From positions 26,364 through 77,088 of the forward strand of contig NZ_LGYO01000026.1 in the NCBI RefSeq assembly GCF_001263355.1: 50,725 nucleotides of DNA, written 5' to 3'. This stretch comes from Acetobacterium bakii. Its GTDB lineage: Bacteria > Bacillota > Clostridia > Eubacteriales > Eubacteriaceae. The notes under the pieces are model-generated. The model saw only the letters and a list, made by a program, of their open reading frames with translations, made no database searches and was not told the origin of the DNA. Shown piece by piece: positions 1 to 9,993 of the stretch. Each line of letters opens with the position of its first letter. The stretch's first letter is position 1. Made by a program: the position numbers and the translations under genes.

Positions 1-45
1 TTGTGAAAACTGACATCAAAGCAACAATTGTTCGATTCTTTTGAG

Positions 46-76
46 TTTCGCAATTACCTAATATTTCATAGCGAAA
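46..76 (+). promoter_or_regulatory. Small inverted repeat in the rimP leader
   Basis: TTTCGC (46-51) can pair with GCGAAA (71-76) across a 19-nt loop, and the right arm runs into the rimP ribosome binding site AAAGGAG. I see no convincing promoter in bases 1-86, so transcription probably starts upstream of the window. The stem is short and may be chance. Confidence 0.25.
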
Positions 77-86
77 AGGAGAATAT

Positions 87-578
87 ATGAAAAAAGTTTC
101 AAAAGAAGTTTTATTAGAAGATCTAACCGCTCCGGTTGTTGAGTCGCTGGGTTATGAACTGGCAGATCTGATTTTTGAGAAAAGAGGCAAGGATTGGGCA
201 TTGGTTCTTTTTATTGACTCGGATCACGGCATTAATATGGATGATTGTGAAATCGTTAGCCGTGCTGTCAGTGACGTTCTGGATGAAAGTGATCCGATTG
301 AACAAAGCTATTTTCTTGAGGTTTCATCTCCGGGAATTGATCGCCCCATAAAAAAAGAACGTCACTATCTGGCAAATATCAATAAAAAAATAACCATTCG
401 TCTTTTCGCTCCTTTGGACGGAAAGAAAGACTATTCAGGGGTTCTAAAATCCTATACCACTGAAGCACTGGCTCTTGAACTTGAAACCGGTGAGATACTA
501 AATATAGAAAATAGCAAAATAGCTAAGGCAAATGTTTTGGATGAGTTGAATTTCAAACCTCAGCCAAAAGCCGAATAA
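87..578 (+). CDS. rimP: Ribosome maturation factor RimP
   Basis: RimP assists assembly of the 30S subunit in the cytoplasm, acting around ribosomal proteins S12 and S5. The 163-residue length is normal. The N-terminal alpha/beta domain (about 1-85) carries the family signature SSPGIDRPI at 80-88, followed by a C-terminal SH3-like domain. The ATG is preceded by AAAGGAG at a good distance. It is the first gene of the nusA-infB block and lies 23 bp before nusA, the standard order in Firmicutes. The family assignment is secure from sequence and context. Confidence 0.96.
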   Translation: MKKVSKEVLLEDLTAPVVESLGYELADLIFEKRGKDWALVLFIDSDHGINMDDCEIVSRAVSDVLDESDPIEQSYFLEVSSPGIDRPIKKERHYLANINKKITIRLFAPLDGKKDYSGVLKSYTTEALALELETGEILNIENSKIAKANVLDELNFKPQPKAE

Positions 579-601
579 TATGGAAGGCGGAAAAATGAAA
601 A

Positions 602-1720
602 ATGAACGCAGAGTTTATTAGAGCTCTCGATAAAATTCAAGAAGAGAAATCAATTGATAAAGAAGATTTAATTGAAGCAATTGAAGCAGCTATTACCACT
701 GCCTATAAAAAGAACTATGGCAATGCTCAAAATGTAGAAATTAATATCGATCGAGAAAAAGGGGATATCCAAGTTTTTGCAATGAAAGAAATTTTGGAAG
801 TTCCAGAAAATGACCTTTATCAAATCTCACTTGAAAAAGCAAGAGAAGTTGATCCTAATTATAATGTTGGAGATCTTTTTAGAAAAGAAGTACGACCCAG
901 AGATTTTGGGAGAATTGCGGCACAGAATGCAAAGCAATTAATTATACAGCGAATCAAAGAAGCCGAACGCAATATTATTTACAATGATTACCTGGAACGG
1001 CAGGATGAAGTTTTAACCGGCATCATCAAGCGTGTGGAAAAAGGCATTGTAAATGTTGAAGTTGGAAAACTTGAAGCTGTTATGCTGCCATCTGAACAGA
1101 CGCCTGGTGAAACTTATGAAGTTAATCAGAGAATAAAAGTTTATTTGCTAATGGTTAAAAAGACAACAAAAGGACCGCAAATCAATGTGTCAAGAACCCA
1201 TCCCGGATTAGTCAAACGTCTTTTTGAATCAGAAGTTCCGGAAATATTTGATGGTATTGTGGATATTGTTTCGATTTCAAGAGAAGCTGGTTCGCGAACA
1301 AAGGTAGCAGTTAAAGCCAATGAACCAAGCATTGACCCGGTAGGCGCCTGTGTTGGACAAAAGGGTGTTCGCGTTCAAAATATCATCAATGAGCTTTCCC
1401 ATGAAAAAATTGATGTCATTAAATGGAGCGAAAACATTGAGGAATATATTGCCAATGCTTTGAGTCCGGCGAAGGTTGTCAAAGTCATTCCAAACAAGGA
1501 TGATAAAACCGCCATTGCGATTGTTGATGATTATCAGCTTTCCCTGGCGATTGGAAAAGAAGGTCAGAATGTTCGTTTGGCAGCGAAGCTGACGGGCTGG
1601 AAAATTGATATTAAGAGTAAGCTCAATTATGTCGGGGATCATATGGTTGTCGAAAAGCCTGCCGAAAAACTTGAAGATATTTTGATGGAATTAAAAGAAG
1701 AGCTTGAACTGGATTTTTAA
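602..1720 (+). CDS. nusA: Transcription termination/antitermination factor NusA
   Basis: NusA binds RNA polymerase and the nascent transcript to modulate pausing, hairpin termination and antitermination. The 372 residues comprise an N-terminal RNAP-binding domain (about 1-130), an S1 domain (about 135-199) and two KH domains (about 200-345). The acidic C-terminal repeats of enterobacterial NusA are absent, as is usual in Firmicutes. The start at 602 is 11 nt after a GGAAGGCGG ribosome binding site. A second ATG at 595, better spaced from the same site but in another frame, opens an 8-codon ORF (MKNERRVY) overlapping the nusA start. It could tune initiation but may be coincidence. Confidence 0.96.
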   Translation: MNAEFIRALDKIQEEKSIDKEDLIEAIEAAITTAYKKNYGNAQNVEINIDREKGDIQVFAMKEILEVPENDLYQISLEKAREVDPNYNVGDLFRKEVRPRDFGRIAAQNAKQLIIQRIKEAERNIIYNDYLERQDEVLTGIIKRVEKGIVNVEVGKLEAVMLPSEQTPGETYEVNQRIKVYLLMVKKTTKGPQINVSRTHPGLVKRLFESEVPEIFDGIVDIVSISREAGSRTKVAVKANEPSIDPVGACVGQKGVRVQNIINELSHEKIDVIKWSENIEEYIANALSPAKVVKVIPNKDDKTAIAIVDDYQLSLAIGKEGQNVRLAAKLTGWKIDIKSKLNYVGDHMVVEKPAEKLEDILMELKEELELDF

Positions 1721-1748
1721 GCATTTAATCAATATTTTAGCTTTGTTA

Positions 1749-1757
1749 TGGTATAAT
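1749..1757 (+). promoter_or_regulatory. Extended -10 promoter before rnpM-infB
   Basis: TGGTATAAT is a perfect extended -10 element (TG-N-TATAAT). No clear -35 hexamer lies upstream, which is common for extended -10 promoters. A start near 1764 would give a short leader and then the rnpM ribosome binding site at 1776-1782. It would let rnpM and infB be expressed independently of rimP-nusA. Confidence 0.45.
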
Positions 1758-1788
1758 ATTGTTATCATCAATGTCAGAGAGGTATGAT

Positions 1789-2052
1789 ATGAAAAAAATT
1801 CCACAGCGAACCTGTGTCATATGTCATTCAAAATTTGATAAACGCGACTTATTACGGATTGTTTCTGACAATTCTGGAGAGATCTTCTTTGATCCTACCG
1901 GAAAAGCAAATGGCCGCGGGGCCTATTTGTGTAAATCCGAAGAGTGCATTAATCAATTTTTAAATAAAAATTATCTTGAACGCGCATTTAAAAGAAAAGT
2001 TGAAAAGGAAGTCGTTGAGCGCGTGCGACAACAAATTTCCAATGTAAAGTAA
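1789..2052 (+). CDS. rnpM: RNase P modulator RnpM (YlxR family)
   Basis: YlxR/RnpM proteins are small RNA-binding proteins; B. subtilis RnpM binds RNase P RNA and modulates its activity. I chose the ATG at 1789 (87 residues, MKKIPQRTCVICHSK) because family members begin this way and AGAGAGG sits just upstream; an upstream TTG at 1759 would start inside the promoter. The CxxC near the N-terminus and the later Cys pair with GRGAYLC are typical of the fold. The ylxQ (L7Ae-like) gene often found next in Firmicutes is missing: infB follows after 35 bp. Confidence 0.93.
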   Translation: MKKIPQRTCVICHSKFDKRDLLRIVSDNSGEIFFDPTGKANGRGAYLCKSEECINQFLNKNYLERAFKRKVEKEVVERVRQQISNVK

Positions 2053-2087
2053 TTAAATAAATAAACATAATTGAAGGGAGGAATAAT

Positions 2088-4280
2088 ATGTCAAAATTAA
2101 GAGTATACGATTTTGCAAAAAAATATAATATTCCAAGCAAAGAATTCGTAGTCATTTTAAATCAGCACAATATTCCTGTAAAAAATCATATGAGCGCCCT
2201 AACGGAACAGCAAATTTCTGAATTCGAACAAAAATTCGATAAAGAAAAATATTTTAGGGAACTGGAAAAAAAGAAATCGGAAACACCACATGAGCAGAGT
2301 ACCCAAAACAAACCTCAGAATGCTGCTGCGCAAAAAAAGCAGGGATCTGAAACCAGTGGGGCGAAAGATCCGGTTAAAAGCAAAGGCAATACAGCCAGTG
2401 GTGCTAAAAAACGTCCGGTTTCTTCAAATCAGGCAACCCAGCAGAAGCCACGTGATCACAGTAAAAAAGAAAAAACCGCGCGAAGTGTTTATAAGCGGAT
2501 AAAAGACGAAAAAAAGAAAAGTGTTCTGGAAAATCAAATCTATGAAATTCCTGAGATTCTTACGGTGGGAGAGCTTGCCGATATTCTTGAAATTAATGTT
2601 ACCGAAATCATTAAAACATTAATGATGGCAGGTTCTATGGTAAGCATCAATCAGGAAATTGACTTTGATACAGCATCCATTGTTGCTTCAGAATTTGGCT
2701 TTGAAGTAGTCGCTATTAAAATCGAAGATGTTGTTTCCAAAATCCTCGAAGAATATGATGAAGAAGAATCTGAAAATGAAACCATACGACCGGCAGTTGT
2801 TACCGTTATGGGCCATGTCGATCATGGTAAAACATCCCTTCTTGACCGTATCCGTAAAACAAATGTTATGTCCAGTGAAGCGGGTGGAATTACCCAGCAC
2901 ATCGGGGCCTATACCGTTAATGTTAAAAATCAATCAGTTACCTTTATTGATACACCGGGACATGAAGCCTTTACAGCGATGCGATCACGTGGGGCACAGA
3001 TTACGGATATTGCGGTATTGGTTGTTGCCGCTGATGATGGGGTTATGCCACAAACAGTGGAAGCTATTAATCATGCAAAAGCTGCCGGGGTGCCAATTTT
3101 AGTCGCTATCAACAAGATCGACAAACCGGGAGCGGATCCTGAACGCGTCAAACAAGAATTAACCAAGTATAACCTGGTTGTTGAAGAATGGGGCGGTGAA
3201 ACCATTGCTGTGCCAGTTTCTGCAAAAACCGGAGAAGGTATCGACAACTTACTTGAAATGATTGTTATGATGTCTGAAATGGAAGAACTGAGAGCTGATG
3301 CAAGTCGTGAAGCTCGAGGAAGTGTCATTGAAGCTCAGGTTAAACGCGGTAAAGGTCCGGTTGCAACCCTATTGATTCAACAAGGAACATTACACATTGG
3401 GGATTCCATTATTTCCGGGACGACCTATGGTAAGGTAAGAACTATGATTGATGACAAGGGTAAACGTCTGAAAAAGGCCGGTCCATCAACACCGGTTGAA
3501 GTCTCAGGTCTTTCCGATATTCTGGTCGCCGGGGATGATTTTATTGTTCTTGAGAATGAAAAAGAAGCTCGACAATTAGCGGAAAAACGTAAGGAACTTC
3601 AAAAGGGCGAACGCGTACGTCGGACAAATATTTCGCTGGATGATCTCTTTAGTCAAATTCAGGATGGTAATATCCAGGATATTAATATTATTATTAAAGC
3701 TGATGTGCAAGGATCCATCGAAGCCATTATACAATCACTTGAAAAATTAGATATTGACACCGTCAGAATCAATGTTATTCATGGTGCCGTTGGTGCCATC
3801 AATGAGACTGATGTTTTGTTTGCAGCTACTTCCAATGCGATTATTATTGGATTTAACGTCAGACCGGATAAAAATGCAATTAAGCTTGCTGACACCGAAA
3901 AAGTGGATATTCGTCTTTACCGGGTTATTTATGATGCCATTGATGATATTAAAAAGGCCATGGAGGGCATGCTTGCACCGGAATACCGTGAAAAAGTCCT
4001 GGGAAATGCAGAAATTAGAGAAGTCTTTAAAATTCCAAGTATTGGTACAATTGCCGGCTGTTATGTTACTGAGGGCAAAATCAATCGAAATGATGACATC
4101 CGGATTATTCGCGATGGGATCGTTGTAATGGAAGGAAAAATTGCATCATTAAAACGTTTCAAAGATGATGTCAAAGAAGTCAATGCCGGATATGAATTTG
4201 GTATTGGTATTGAAAAATACAATGATCTGAAAAACGGCGATATCATTGAAGCATACACCATGGAAGCAATCGAAAGATAA
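2088..4280 (+). CDS. infB: Translation initiation factor IF-2
   Basis: IF-2 is the GTPase that places fMet-tRNA on the 30S subunit and promotes subunit joining. The 730 residues comprise an N-terminal IF2-N helical domain (1-55), a lysine/glutamine-rich low-complexity linker (about 60-145), a second IF2-N domain (about 150-200), the G domain with GHVDHGKT (242-249), DTPGHE (288-293) and NKID (342-345), then domains II, III and IV. The start follows a GGGAGG site. The stop codon lies inside a perfect 11-bp hairpin described separately. Confidence 0.98.
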   Translation: MSKLRVYDFAKKYNIPSKEFVVILNQHNIPVKNHMSALTEQQISEFEQKFDKEKYFRELEKKKSETPHEQSTQNKPQNAAAQKKQGSETSGAKDPVKSKGNTASGAKKRPVSSNQATQQKPRDHSKKEKTARSVYKRIKDEKKKSVLENQIYEIPEILTVGELADILEINVTEIIKTLMMAGSMVSINQEIDFDTASIVASEFGFEVVAIKIEDVVSKILEEYDEEESENETIRPAVVTVMGHVDHGKTSLLDRIRKTNVMSSEAGGITQHIGAYTVNVKNQSVTFIDTPGHEAFTAMRSRGAQITDIAVLVVAADDGVMPQTVEAINHAKAAGVPILVAINKIDKPGADPERVKQELTKYNLVVEEWGGETIAVPVSAKTGEGIDNLLEMIVMMSEMEELRADASREARGSVIEAQVKRGKGPVATLLIQQGTLHIGDSIISGTTYGKVRTMIDDKGKRLKKAGPSTPVEVSGLSDILVAGDDFIVLENEKEARQLAEKRKELQKGERVRRTNISLDDLFSQIQDGNIQDINIIIKADVQGSIEAIIQSLEKLDIDTVRINVIHGAVGAINETDVLFAATSNAIIIGFNVRPDKNAIKLADTEKVDIRLYRVIYDAIDDIKKAMEGMLAPEYREKVLGNAEIREVFKIPSIGTIAGCYVTEGKINRNDDIRIIRDGIVVMEGKIASLKRFKDDVKEVNAGYEFGIGIEKYNDLKNGDIIEAYTMEAIER

Positions 4281-4298
4281 GGTTATACCTTATCTTTC
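4272..4298 (+). promoter_or_regulatory. Perfect 11-bp hairpin at the infB stop codon
   Basis: GAAAGATAAGG (4272-4282) pairs perfectly with CCTTATCTTTC (4288-4298) around the loop TTATA. It includes the infB stop and ends 6 nt before the rbfA ribosome binding site. No T-tract follows, so it is not a standard terminator. An mRNA processing or stability element, or a regulator of rbfA initiation, is possible. Confidence 0.5.
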
Positions 4299-4319
4299 AT
4301 ATTGAAGGAGGTCAAAATT

Positions 4320-4703
4320 ATGGCATCACATCGTAGTGAAAAAATAAACGGGCAAATCCAACGTGAATTAAGCCTTATCATTATTCATAAAATGAAAGAT
4401 TCCCGTATTACCGACAGCAATTTAAGTATTACCAGCGTTAAGGCAACCACAGATTTAAAAACAGCGACTGTTTATGTCAGTGTTTTTGGTGATGAAGCCC
4501 AGAAAAAGGCTGTCATTGAACTTCTGAATAATGCAAAGAGTTTTTTAAGATCCAGTCTTGGACAGGTTATAAAAGTCCATTCTGTTCCGGCGCTGGTATT
4601 TGAAATTGATGATTCTGTTGAATACGGAATGCATATTGAATCTATTTTAAAAGATATCGAGGATAAGAAAAAGTTGAAGGAATCGAATGAAGAAGATTCC
4701 TGA
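4320..4703 (+). CDS. rbfA: Ribosome-binding factor A
   Basis: RbfA is a KH-fold protein that binds immature 30S subunits and supports late 16S maturation and cold adaptation. I chose the ATG at 4320 (127 residues, MASHRSEKING) because AAGGAGGT lies at 4305-4312, 7 nt upstream; the longer frame from 4302 would begin on that site. Length and the N-terminal R-x-E-K-I-N-G pattern are typical. The last 17 bases overlap nrnA, implying translational coupling. Confidence 0.95.
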   Translation: MASHRSEKINGQIQRELSLIIIHKMKDSRITDSNLSITSVKATTDLKTATVYVSVFGDEAQKKAVIELLNNAKSFLRSSLGQVIKVHSVPALVFEIDDSVEYGMHIESILKDIEDKKKLKESNEEDS

Positions 4704-5649
4704 AAGAATCATTGAGTGTTTAAATGACAATCAAAGTTTTCTTATTTTGGTGCATCAGAAGCCTGATGGGGATGCAATTGGTTCAGCCATTGCCCTGGGA
4801 AAGGGATTAAAACAGTTAAATAAATCGGTGGATTATTACATTGATCTTCCCATTGAAGAAAAACTGCTTTTCCTTCCTGAGATTAAATGCTTTAATCAGT
4901 CTTTAAAAGAAAAATATGACATCATTGTACTGCTGGATTGCTCAACCATGGAATTTGCATTTCAGCCGGAAGTATTACCCGAGGCAAAGCTAACCCTGGT
5001 CATTGACCATCACAAAAGCAATGTCTGTTATGGGGACCTTAATTTTGTTGAGATTACCGGCGCAACGGCTGAAATTGTATTTCGAATCATTAAAGCATTA
5101 AACATAAAAATTGATACGGAAATGGCGGATGCACTGTTTACTGGGATCTCGACAGATACCGGTAGCTTTCAATTCTCGAATGTCACTGCTGATACGCATA
5201 AAATCGTCAGTGAATTATACCTGATTAAATCAAACTATGCACATTTATCACGTTTATTACATGGTGAAAAAAACTATAATCAAATGAAAATGACAGGAGC
5301 CGCCATTCATTCGCTGGAGATTATAAAAGACGCTCCGATTGCAATGATGATTCTGGATCATCAGACCATCAAGGATTTTGGCGGTACGCTTAATATCAGC
5401 GACGATGTTGCCAATATCGGACAAAACACCAGCGGCGTGATTATTACGGCACTTTTGAAAGAAGTTAATACAGGCGAATACCGGGTATCCATTCGGGCAA
5501 AAGCACCATTTGATATTCATGAAATTGCCTTGAAATATGGCGGCGGCGGACATGAACGGGCTGCCGGTTTCACGTTTAAAGGTGATATTAATCTTCTAAA
5601 AAAAGAACTTCAGGATATTTATGAAGCCCAGCGAGATACACATGTTTGA
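4687..5649 (+). CDS. nrnA: Bifunctional oligoribonuclease/PAP phosphatase NrnA (DHH family)
   Basis: NrnA degrades 2-5 nt RNA fragments from the end, and many members also dephosphorylate 3'-phosphoadenosine 5'-phosphate. The 320 residues show the DHH phosphoesterase motifs: KPDGDAIGS (25-33), LLDCS (82-86) and IDHHKSN (106-112), then a DHHA1 domain ending with GGGGHERAAGF near residue 290. The Asp/His residues are the Mn2+ ligands in the family. It overlaps both neighbours, so rbfA-nrnA-truB are probably translated together, the usual Firmicutes order. Confidence 0.94.
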   Translation: MKKIPERIIECLNDNQSFLILVHQKPDGDAIGSAIALGKGLKQLNKSVDYYIDLPIEEKLLFLPEIKCFNQSLKEKYDIIVLLDCSTMEFAFQPEVLPEAKLTLVIDHHKSNVCYGDLNFVEITGATAEIVFRIIKALNIKIDTEMADALFTGISTDTGSFQFSNVTADTHKIVSELYLIKSNYAHLSRLLHGEKNYNQMKMTGAAIHSLEIIKDAPIAMMILDHQTIKDFGGTLNISDDVANIGQNTSGVIITALLKEVNTGEYRVSIRAKAPFDIHEIALKYGGGGHERAAGFTFKGDINLLKKELQDIYEAQRDTHV

Positions 5650-6553
5650 GTATAATGGTTATCTAAATGTTTATAAAGAAAAAGGGATGACCTCTCATGA
5701 TGTTGTTTTCAAAGCTCGTAAAATACTGAAAACTAAAAAAATAGGACATACGGGAACTCTTGATCCAGATGCAGAAGGAGTTCTCGTTTTGTGCGTTGGA
5801 AAAGCCACTAAGATGGTGGAGTACATTATGGAACACGAAAAAACCTATGAAGTTGAAGTCGTTTTGGGAATTGAAACGGATACGTGTGATATTTCCGGAA
5901 AGATAATCAATGAAAACGATTTGAAAATAACGGAAGATGCATTTAAAAAAGTTTTAACTCAATTTTCTGGGAACATTATGCAAAAACCGCCCATCTATTC
6001 TGCTATCAGAATTAATGGTAAAAAACTTTACCATTACGCAAGATGCGGTGAAACCGTGGAAATACCCTTGCGCCCCGTCTGTATTTCTACCCTTTCTCTG
6101 CTTGAGTTTTCCGAAGAAAGACAAAAGGCAAAGTTAATGGTCACCTGTTCAAAAGGAACCTATATGCGGTCTCTCTGCCGGGATATCGGCGCCAGCCTTG
6201 CTTCATGTGGGTGCATGGGAACCTTGCTTCGTCATAATGTTGGCGATTTTTCAATCGAAACTGCGCTAAAGCTTTCACAGATCCTGGAGAAAATAGATGC
6301 AAATAATTTAAGTGATTACCTGTATCCTCTGGAGTATTCCCTTGATGGATATCGTCGGGTTACCGCCAATGAACAAGGTAAGAAATTTCTGATCAATGGG
6401 AATAAACTTTATCAATGGAATGCAGTTGAATCCTTTGAGTCCTATGAACCATCGGAAATACTGCGCATGTATGTTGACGACACTCTGGTAGGTATGGGTT
6501 CTTTTAACCTGTGTGATGAAGATTCATACGTAAAACCAGTAAAATTATTGTGA
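5642..6553 (+). CDS. truB: tRNA pseudouridine(55) synthase TruB
   Basis: TruB isomerises U55 in the T-loop of nearly all tRNAs. The start at 5642 gives NGYLNVYKEKGMTSHDVV at the N-terminus, matching the family, and overlaps the nrnA stop by 8 bases; an in-frame ATG at 5621 is the alternative. Catalytic Asp41 lies in GHTGTLDPDAEG. The 303 residues include a C-terminal segment (about 245-303) consistent with a small TruB C-terminal domain. No good ribosome binding site precedes 5642, which suggests coupling to nrnA. Confidence 0.94.
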   Translation: MFEYNGYLNVYKEKGMTSHDVVFKARKILKTKKIGHTGTLDPDAEGVLVLCVGKATKMVEYIMEHEKTYEVEVVLGIETDTCDISGKIINENDLKITEDAFKKVLTQFSGNIMQKPPIYSAIRINGKKLYHYARCGETVEIPLRPVCISTLSLLEFSEERQKAKLMVTCSKGTYMRSLCRDIGASLASCGCMGTLLRHNVGDFSIETALKLSQILEKIDANNLSDYLYPLEYSLDGYRRVTANEQGKKFLINGNKLYQWNAVESFESYEPSEILRMYVDDTLVGMGSFNLCDEDSYVKPVKLL

Positions 6554-6561
6554 GGTAATTG

Positions 6562-7470
6562 ATGACAAAAATATTATACCAGGAAGAAGCGATTGTTTTA
6601 GCCCTGGGATTTTTTGATGGTGTTCATCTCGGGCATCAGGTTCTGTTAAAAGAAACAGTGCGAATTGGGAAAGAGATGGGTTGTAAAACCGGTGTCATGA
6701 CCTTTAAAGAACATCCGTTGGAATTGATCTTTCCTAAGTATACACCATGGTTAATTACTTCAAATGAAGAAAAAGAAGCCATGATTCATGAACTGGGGAT
6801 TGATTATGTTTTTCTGAATCATTTCAGCGAAACGCTTATGAGGCTTACGCCGGAAAAATTTATTCTTGAATATCTCTTAAAAAGGTACAATGTAAAAGCA
6901 ATTGTTGTGGGATTCAATTATAATTTTGGTTATAAAGGTTCGGGAACAACTGAAATGTTAGAAGAACTTGGCGAAAAATACGGATTTTCAGTTTTGATTA
7001 TTCCGCCGTGTATCATCAATAAAAATTCGGTAAGTTCTTCTTTTATACGTGAATTGATTAGTTGCGGACAGGTTGACGAAGTAAAAACATTTCTTGGCCG
7101 GGACTATTCTTTAACAGGAAAAGTTGTGGAAGGGAAAGGCCTTGGACGCCAATTTGGAATTCCCACTGCCAATTTAAAATTAAAGAAAAAAATGATTCTG
7201 CCTAATGCAGGGGTTTACTATTCACATGTCTATTACAAAGGGCAGTGCTTTTATGGCCTTACCAATCTGGGATTCAATCCCACCTTTGAAAAACACCCCT
7301 TCAGTATCGAGACATTTATATATGATTTTGATAAAGATATTTACGGGGATGATATTACCATCGTTTTTAAGAAAAAAATTCGCAATGAAATCAAGTTTGA
7401 AACCATTGATGAATTGATTTTACAGATTAAAATTGATATCGATAATATTAAAAAAAATTATATCGAATAA
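6562..7470 (+). CDS. ribF: Bifunctional riboflavin kinase/FAD synthetase
   Basis: RibF converts riboflavin to FMN and then to FAD. The N-terminal FAD-synthetase domain carries GFFDGVHLGH (16-25) with the HxGH nucleotidyl-transfer motif. The C-terminal flavokinase domain has GKVVEGKGLGRQFGIPTAN, with the PTAN motif that binds MgATP. The 302-residue length is normal. The start at 6562 is favoured over a TTG one codon earlier because of spacing from TGAGGT. It follows truB by 8 bp, as in B. subtilis and Clostridia. Confidence 0.95.
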   Translation: MTKILYQEEAIVLALGFFDGVHLGHQVLLKETVRIGKEMGCKTGVMTFKEHPLELIFPKYTPWLITSNEEKEAMIHELGIDYVFLNHFSETLMRLTPEKFILEYLLKRYNVKAIVVGFNYNFGYKGSGTTEMLEELGEKYGFSVLIIPPCIINKNSVSSSFIRELISCGQVDEVKTFLGRDYSLTGKVVEGKGLGRQFGIPTANLKLKKKMILPNAGVYYSHVYYKGQCFYGLTNLGFNPTFEKHPFSIETFIYDFDKDIYGDDITIVFKKKIRNEIKFETIDELILQIKIDIDNIKKNYIE

Positions 7471-7475
7471 AGCCA

Positions 7476-7504
7476 TTTACAGCTAATGATATTTATGCTA
7501 TGAT
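7476..7504 (+). promoter_or_regulatory. Promoter of rpsO
   Basis: TTTACA (7476-7481) and TATGAT (7499-7504) are separated by exactly 17 bp, a good vegetative sigma-A promoter. The start would be near 7511, leaving a leader of about 80 nt before rpsO. Such leaders often carry the S15 autoregulatory site, but I cannot define one here. Confidence 0.6.
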
Positions 7505-7592
7505 TATTAGGTTAATTCCGTTCACTTGGTTTTTTGATACTCCAACAAAATACTCAGTTTATGGATAATTTATTTAAAAGGAGATTTATTAC

Positions 7593-7859
7593 ATGATAAG
7601 CAAAGAAGTAAAAGCACAAATTGTAGAAGACTACAAAACACACGAGGGTGATACTGGATCACCGGAAGTACAAGTTGCACTGTTAACTGCACGAATTAAT
7701 GACATTAATGGGCATCTTCAAATCCACAAGAAAGATCACCATTCAAACCGTGGTTTATTGAAACTTGTTGGACAAAGAAGAAGACTTTTAACTTACCTTA
7801 AAGGTAAAGAAATTAACCGATATCGTGAACTAATCAAAAGATTAGGCTTAAGAAAATAA
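7593..7859 (+). CDS. rpsO: 30S ribosomal protein S15
   Basis: S15 is a primary 16S rRNA-binding protein of the small subunit that forms bridge B4. The 88-residue length is exactly typical. The family core is obvious: [19 protein letters not shown] and the [22 protein letters not shown] helix-loop. AAAAGGAG precedes the ATG. It has its own promoter upstream and a strong terminator immediately downstream, so it can be expressed as a single-gene unit. Confidence 0.98.
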   Translation: MISKEVKAQIVEDYKTHEGDTGSPEVQVALLTARINDINGHLQIHKKDHHSNRGLLKLVGQRRRLLTYLKGKEINRYRELIKRLGLRK

Positions 7860-7862
7860 TTT

Positions 7863-7890
7863 GGGGCGGAGTATTCCGCCTCTTTTTTTT
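7863..7890 (+). terminator. Rho-independent terminator after rpsO
   Basis: GGGGCGGA (7863-7870) pairs with TCCGCCTC (7875-7882), with one G-U, around a GTAT loop and followed by eight T. pnp begins 24 bp later with no visible promoter between, so pnp may depend on read-through of this terminator. Confidence 0.88.
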
Positions 7891-7914
7891 AAAAAAAACA
7901 GAAAGTGAGAAAAA

Positions 7915-9993
7915 ATGAATAATTTTGAAATACAAATTGCCGGTCGTACGCTCCGAGTGGAAATTGGCGAAGTTGCACAACTCGCAAAGGGTGCGGCTAT
8001 GCTTAGATATGGTTCAACAGAAATTCTAGCTGTAGCCTCAGCTTCAAAGAAGCCTAGAGAAGGCATGGATTTTTTCCCGTTAAGTTGTGATTATGAAGAA
8101 AAACAATATTCCGTTGGAAAATTTCCAGGCGGCTTTATTAAACGTGAAGGTCGACCAACAGAGAAAGCAATTTTAAGCTGCCGTCTGATTGATCGACCGA
8201 TCAGACCTTTATTCCCCAAGGGATTTAGAAATGATGTTCAGGTAGTAACAACCGTTATGTCGGTTGATCAGGATAATGCCCCTGAAATCGTTGCAATGAT
8301 TGGCTCATCCATCGCATTATGCATTTCTGATATTCCTTTCAATGGCCCAACAGGTGCTGTAGAAATCGGATATATCAATGAAGAATTTGTTGTAAATCCT
8401 AATGAAGAACAAAGACATCAAAGCGAACTCAGCTTAATCGTATCCGGAACAAAAGATGCTATTATGATGGTGGAAGCCGGTGGTAATGAAATTTCTGAAG
8501 CTGTTATGCTTGAGGGTATTTTATTGGCCCATGAAGAAATCAAAAAAATCTGTGCTTTCCAGGAAGAAATCATCAAGGCTGTGGGAAAAGAAAAAAAAGA
8601 ATACGTTCTTTTTACACCTTCGGAAGAAATCAAAACAGAAGTTGTCACTTTCTTAGGCGACAAATTGGCAGCTGCCGTTAAAACCGCAGATAAGCTTGAA
8701 CGACAGGAAAACATTGATGCTGCAAAAGACCTGGTAAAGAAGCATTTTTCAGAACTTTATCCAAGCCAGGGAAATATAATTGATGAAGTTTTGAATTCCC
8801 TATTGAAAAAAGAAATCAGACGTCTTATCCTTGAGGATCGTATTCGTCCTGATAATCGCAAAACCAATGAAATCAGACAAATAACCGCAAAGGTGGATTT
8901 TTTATCCAGACCTCACGGTTCTGGCTTATTCACTCGTGGTGAAACTCAGGTACTGTCTGTTGTAACATTGTCAGTATTAGGGGATGCTCAAACACTTGAT
9001 GGTTTATCCAATGAGGATGCCAAAAGATATATTCACCATTATAATTTTCCAGCCTACAGTGTGGGTGAAGCGCGTCCTTCCAGAGGTCCTGGACGACGTG
9101 AAATTGGACATGGTGCCCTTGCAGAACGTGCACTGATGCCAATGCTTCCTTCACAGGAAGATTTCCCATATGCTATTCGAGTGGTATCAGAAGTATTAAG
9201 CTCAAATGGATCAACATCTCAAGCCAGTGTTTGTGGTAGTTCCATTTCTTTAATGGCGGCTGGTGTGCCATTAAAAGCACCGGTTGCAGGAATCGCAATG
9301 GGTTTAATTAAAGAAGGCGATAAGTTAGCAATTCTTTCGGATATCCAGGGAATGGAAGATGCCCTGGGAGATATGGATTTCAAGGTTGCAGGAACCGAAG
9401 CTGGTATTACCGCCATTCAAATGGATATCAAAGTTGATGGTATTAGTAAAGAAGTTTTGACCGAAGCCCTTGAACAGGCAAGAATCGGTCGGCTTCATAT
9501 TTTAGGCATTATGAATGAAGAAATTAGTGCACCAAGAGAAGATCTATCGCCTTTTGCACCACGTATTATTATTCTTCAGATCAAACCGGAGAAAATCAGA
9601 GATGTTATCGGTTCAGGCGGAAAAGTCATCAACAAGATCATTGATGACACCGGAGTTAAAATCGATATTGAAGATGATGGCCGGGTTTTCATTGCTTCAG
9701 TTGATACTGAATCAGGTAATCGCGCCAGGGAAATCATTGAAAACATCGTACGTGAAATTGAAATCGGTGAAGTAATAACCGGTAAGGTTGTGCGAATCAT
9801 GAATTTCGGAGCTTTTGTCTCCTTGCCAGGCGGTAAAGACGGCTTGGTTCATATTTCAAAATTAGCCAATGAACGTGTCAATGCCGTTGAAGATGTTGTG
9901 AAAATCGGAGATGAAGTAATCGTCAAGGTTATGGAAATTGATGGTCAGGGACGAATTAATTTATCCCGTAAGGCAATGCTTCCAAAGGAATAA
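7915..9993 (+). CDS. pnp: Polyribonucleotide nucleotidyltransferase (PNPase)
   Basis: PNPase is a phosphorolytic 3'-5' exoribonuclease of the RNA degradosome and can also add tails. The 692 residues contain two RNase PH-like domains separated by an alpha-helical linker, then a KH domain (about 555-615, with [12 protein letters not shown]) and an S1 domain (about 620-690, with [13 protein letters not shown]). Length and order are standard. The ATG follows AAAGTGAG. It follows rpsO as in most bacteria and overlaps dut by one base. Confidence 0.97.
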   Translation: MNNFEIQIAGRTLRVEIGEVAQLAKGAAMLRYGSTEILAVASASKKPREGMDFFPLSCDYEEKQYSVGKFPGGFIKREGRPTEKAILSCRLIDRPIRPLFPKGFRNDVQVVTTVMSVDQDNAPEIVAMIGSSIALCISDIPFNGPTGAVEIGYINEEFVVNPNEEQRHQSELSLIVSGTKDAIMMVEAGGNEISEAVMLEGILLAHEEIKKICAFQEEIIKAVGKEKKEYVLFTPSEEIKTEVVTFLGDKLAAAVKTADKLERQENIDAAKDLVKKHFSELYPSQGNIIDEVLNSLLKKEIRRLILEDRIRPDNRKTNEIRQITAKVDFLSRPHGSGLFTRGETQVLSVVTLSVLGDAQTLDGLSNEDAKRYIHHYNFPAYSVGEARPSRGPGRREIGHGALAERALMPMLPSQEDFPYAIRVVSEVLSSNGSTSQASVCGSSISLMAAGVPLKAPVAGIAMGLIKEGDKLAILSDIQGMEDALGDMDFKVAGTEAGITAIQMDIKVDGISKEVLTEALEQARIGRLHILGIMNEEISAPREDLSPFAPRIIILQIKPEKIRDVIGSGGKVINKIIDDTGVKIDIEDDGRVFIASVDTESGNRAREIIENIVREIEIGEVITGKVVRIMNFGAFVSLPGGKDGLVHISKLANERVNAVEDVVKIGDEVIVKVMEIDGQGRINLSRKAMLPKE

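Noticed and set aside
7863-7914. Separate promoter for pnp after the rpsO terminator
   Set aside because: No paired -35/-10 boxes can be found in the short gap; read-through is more likely.
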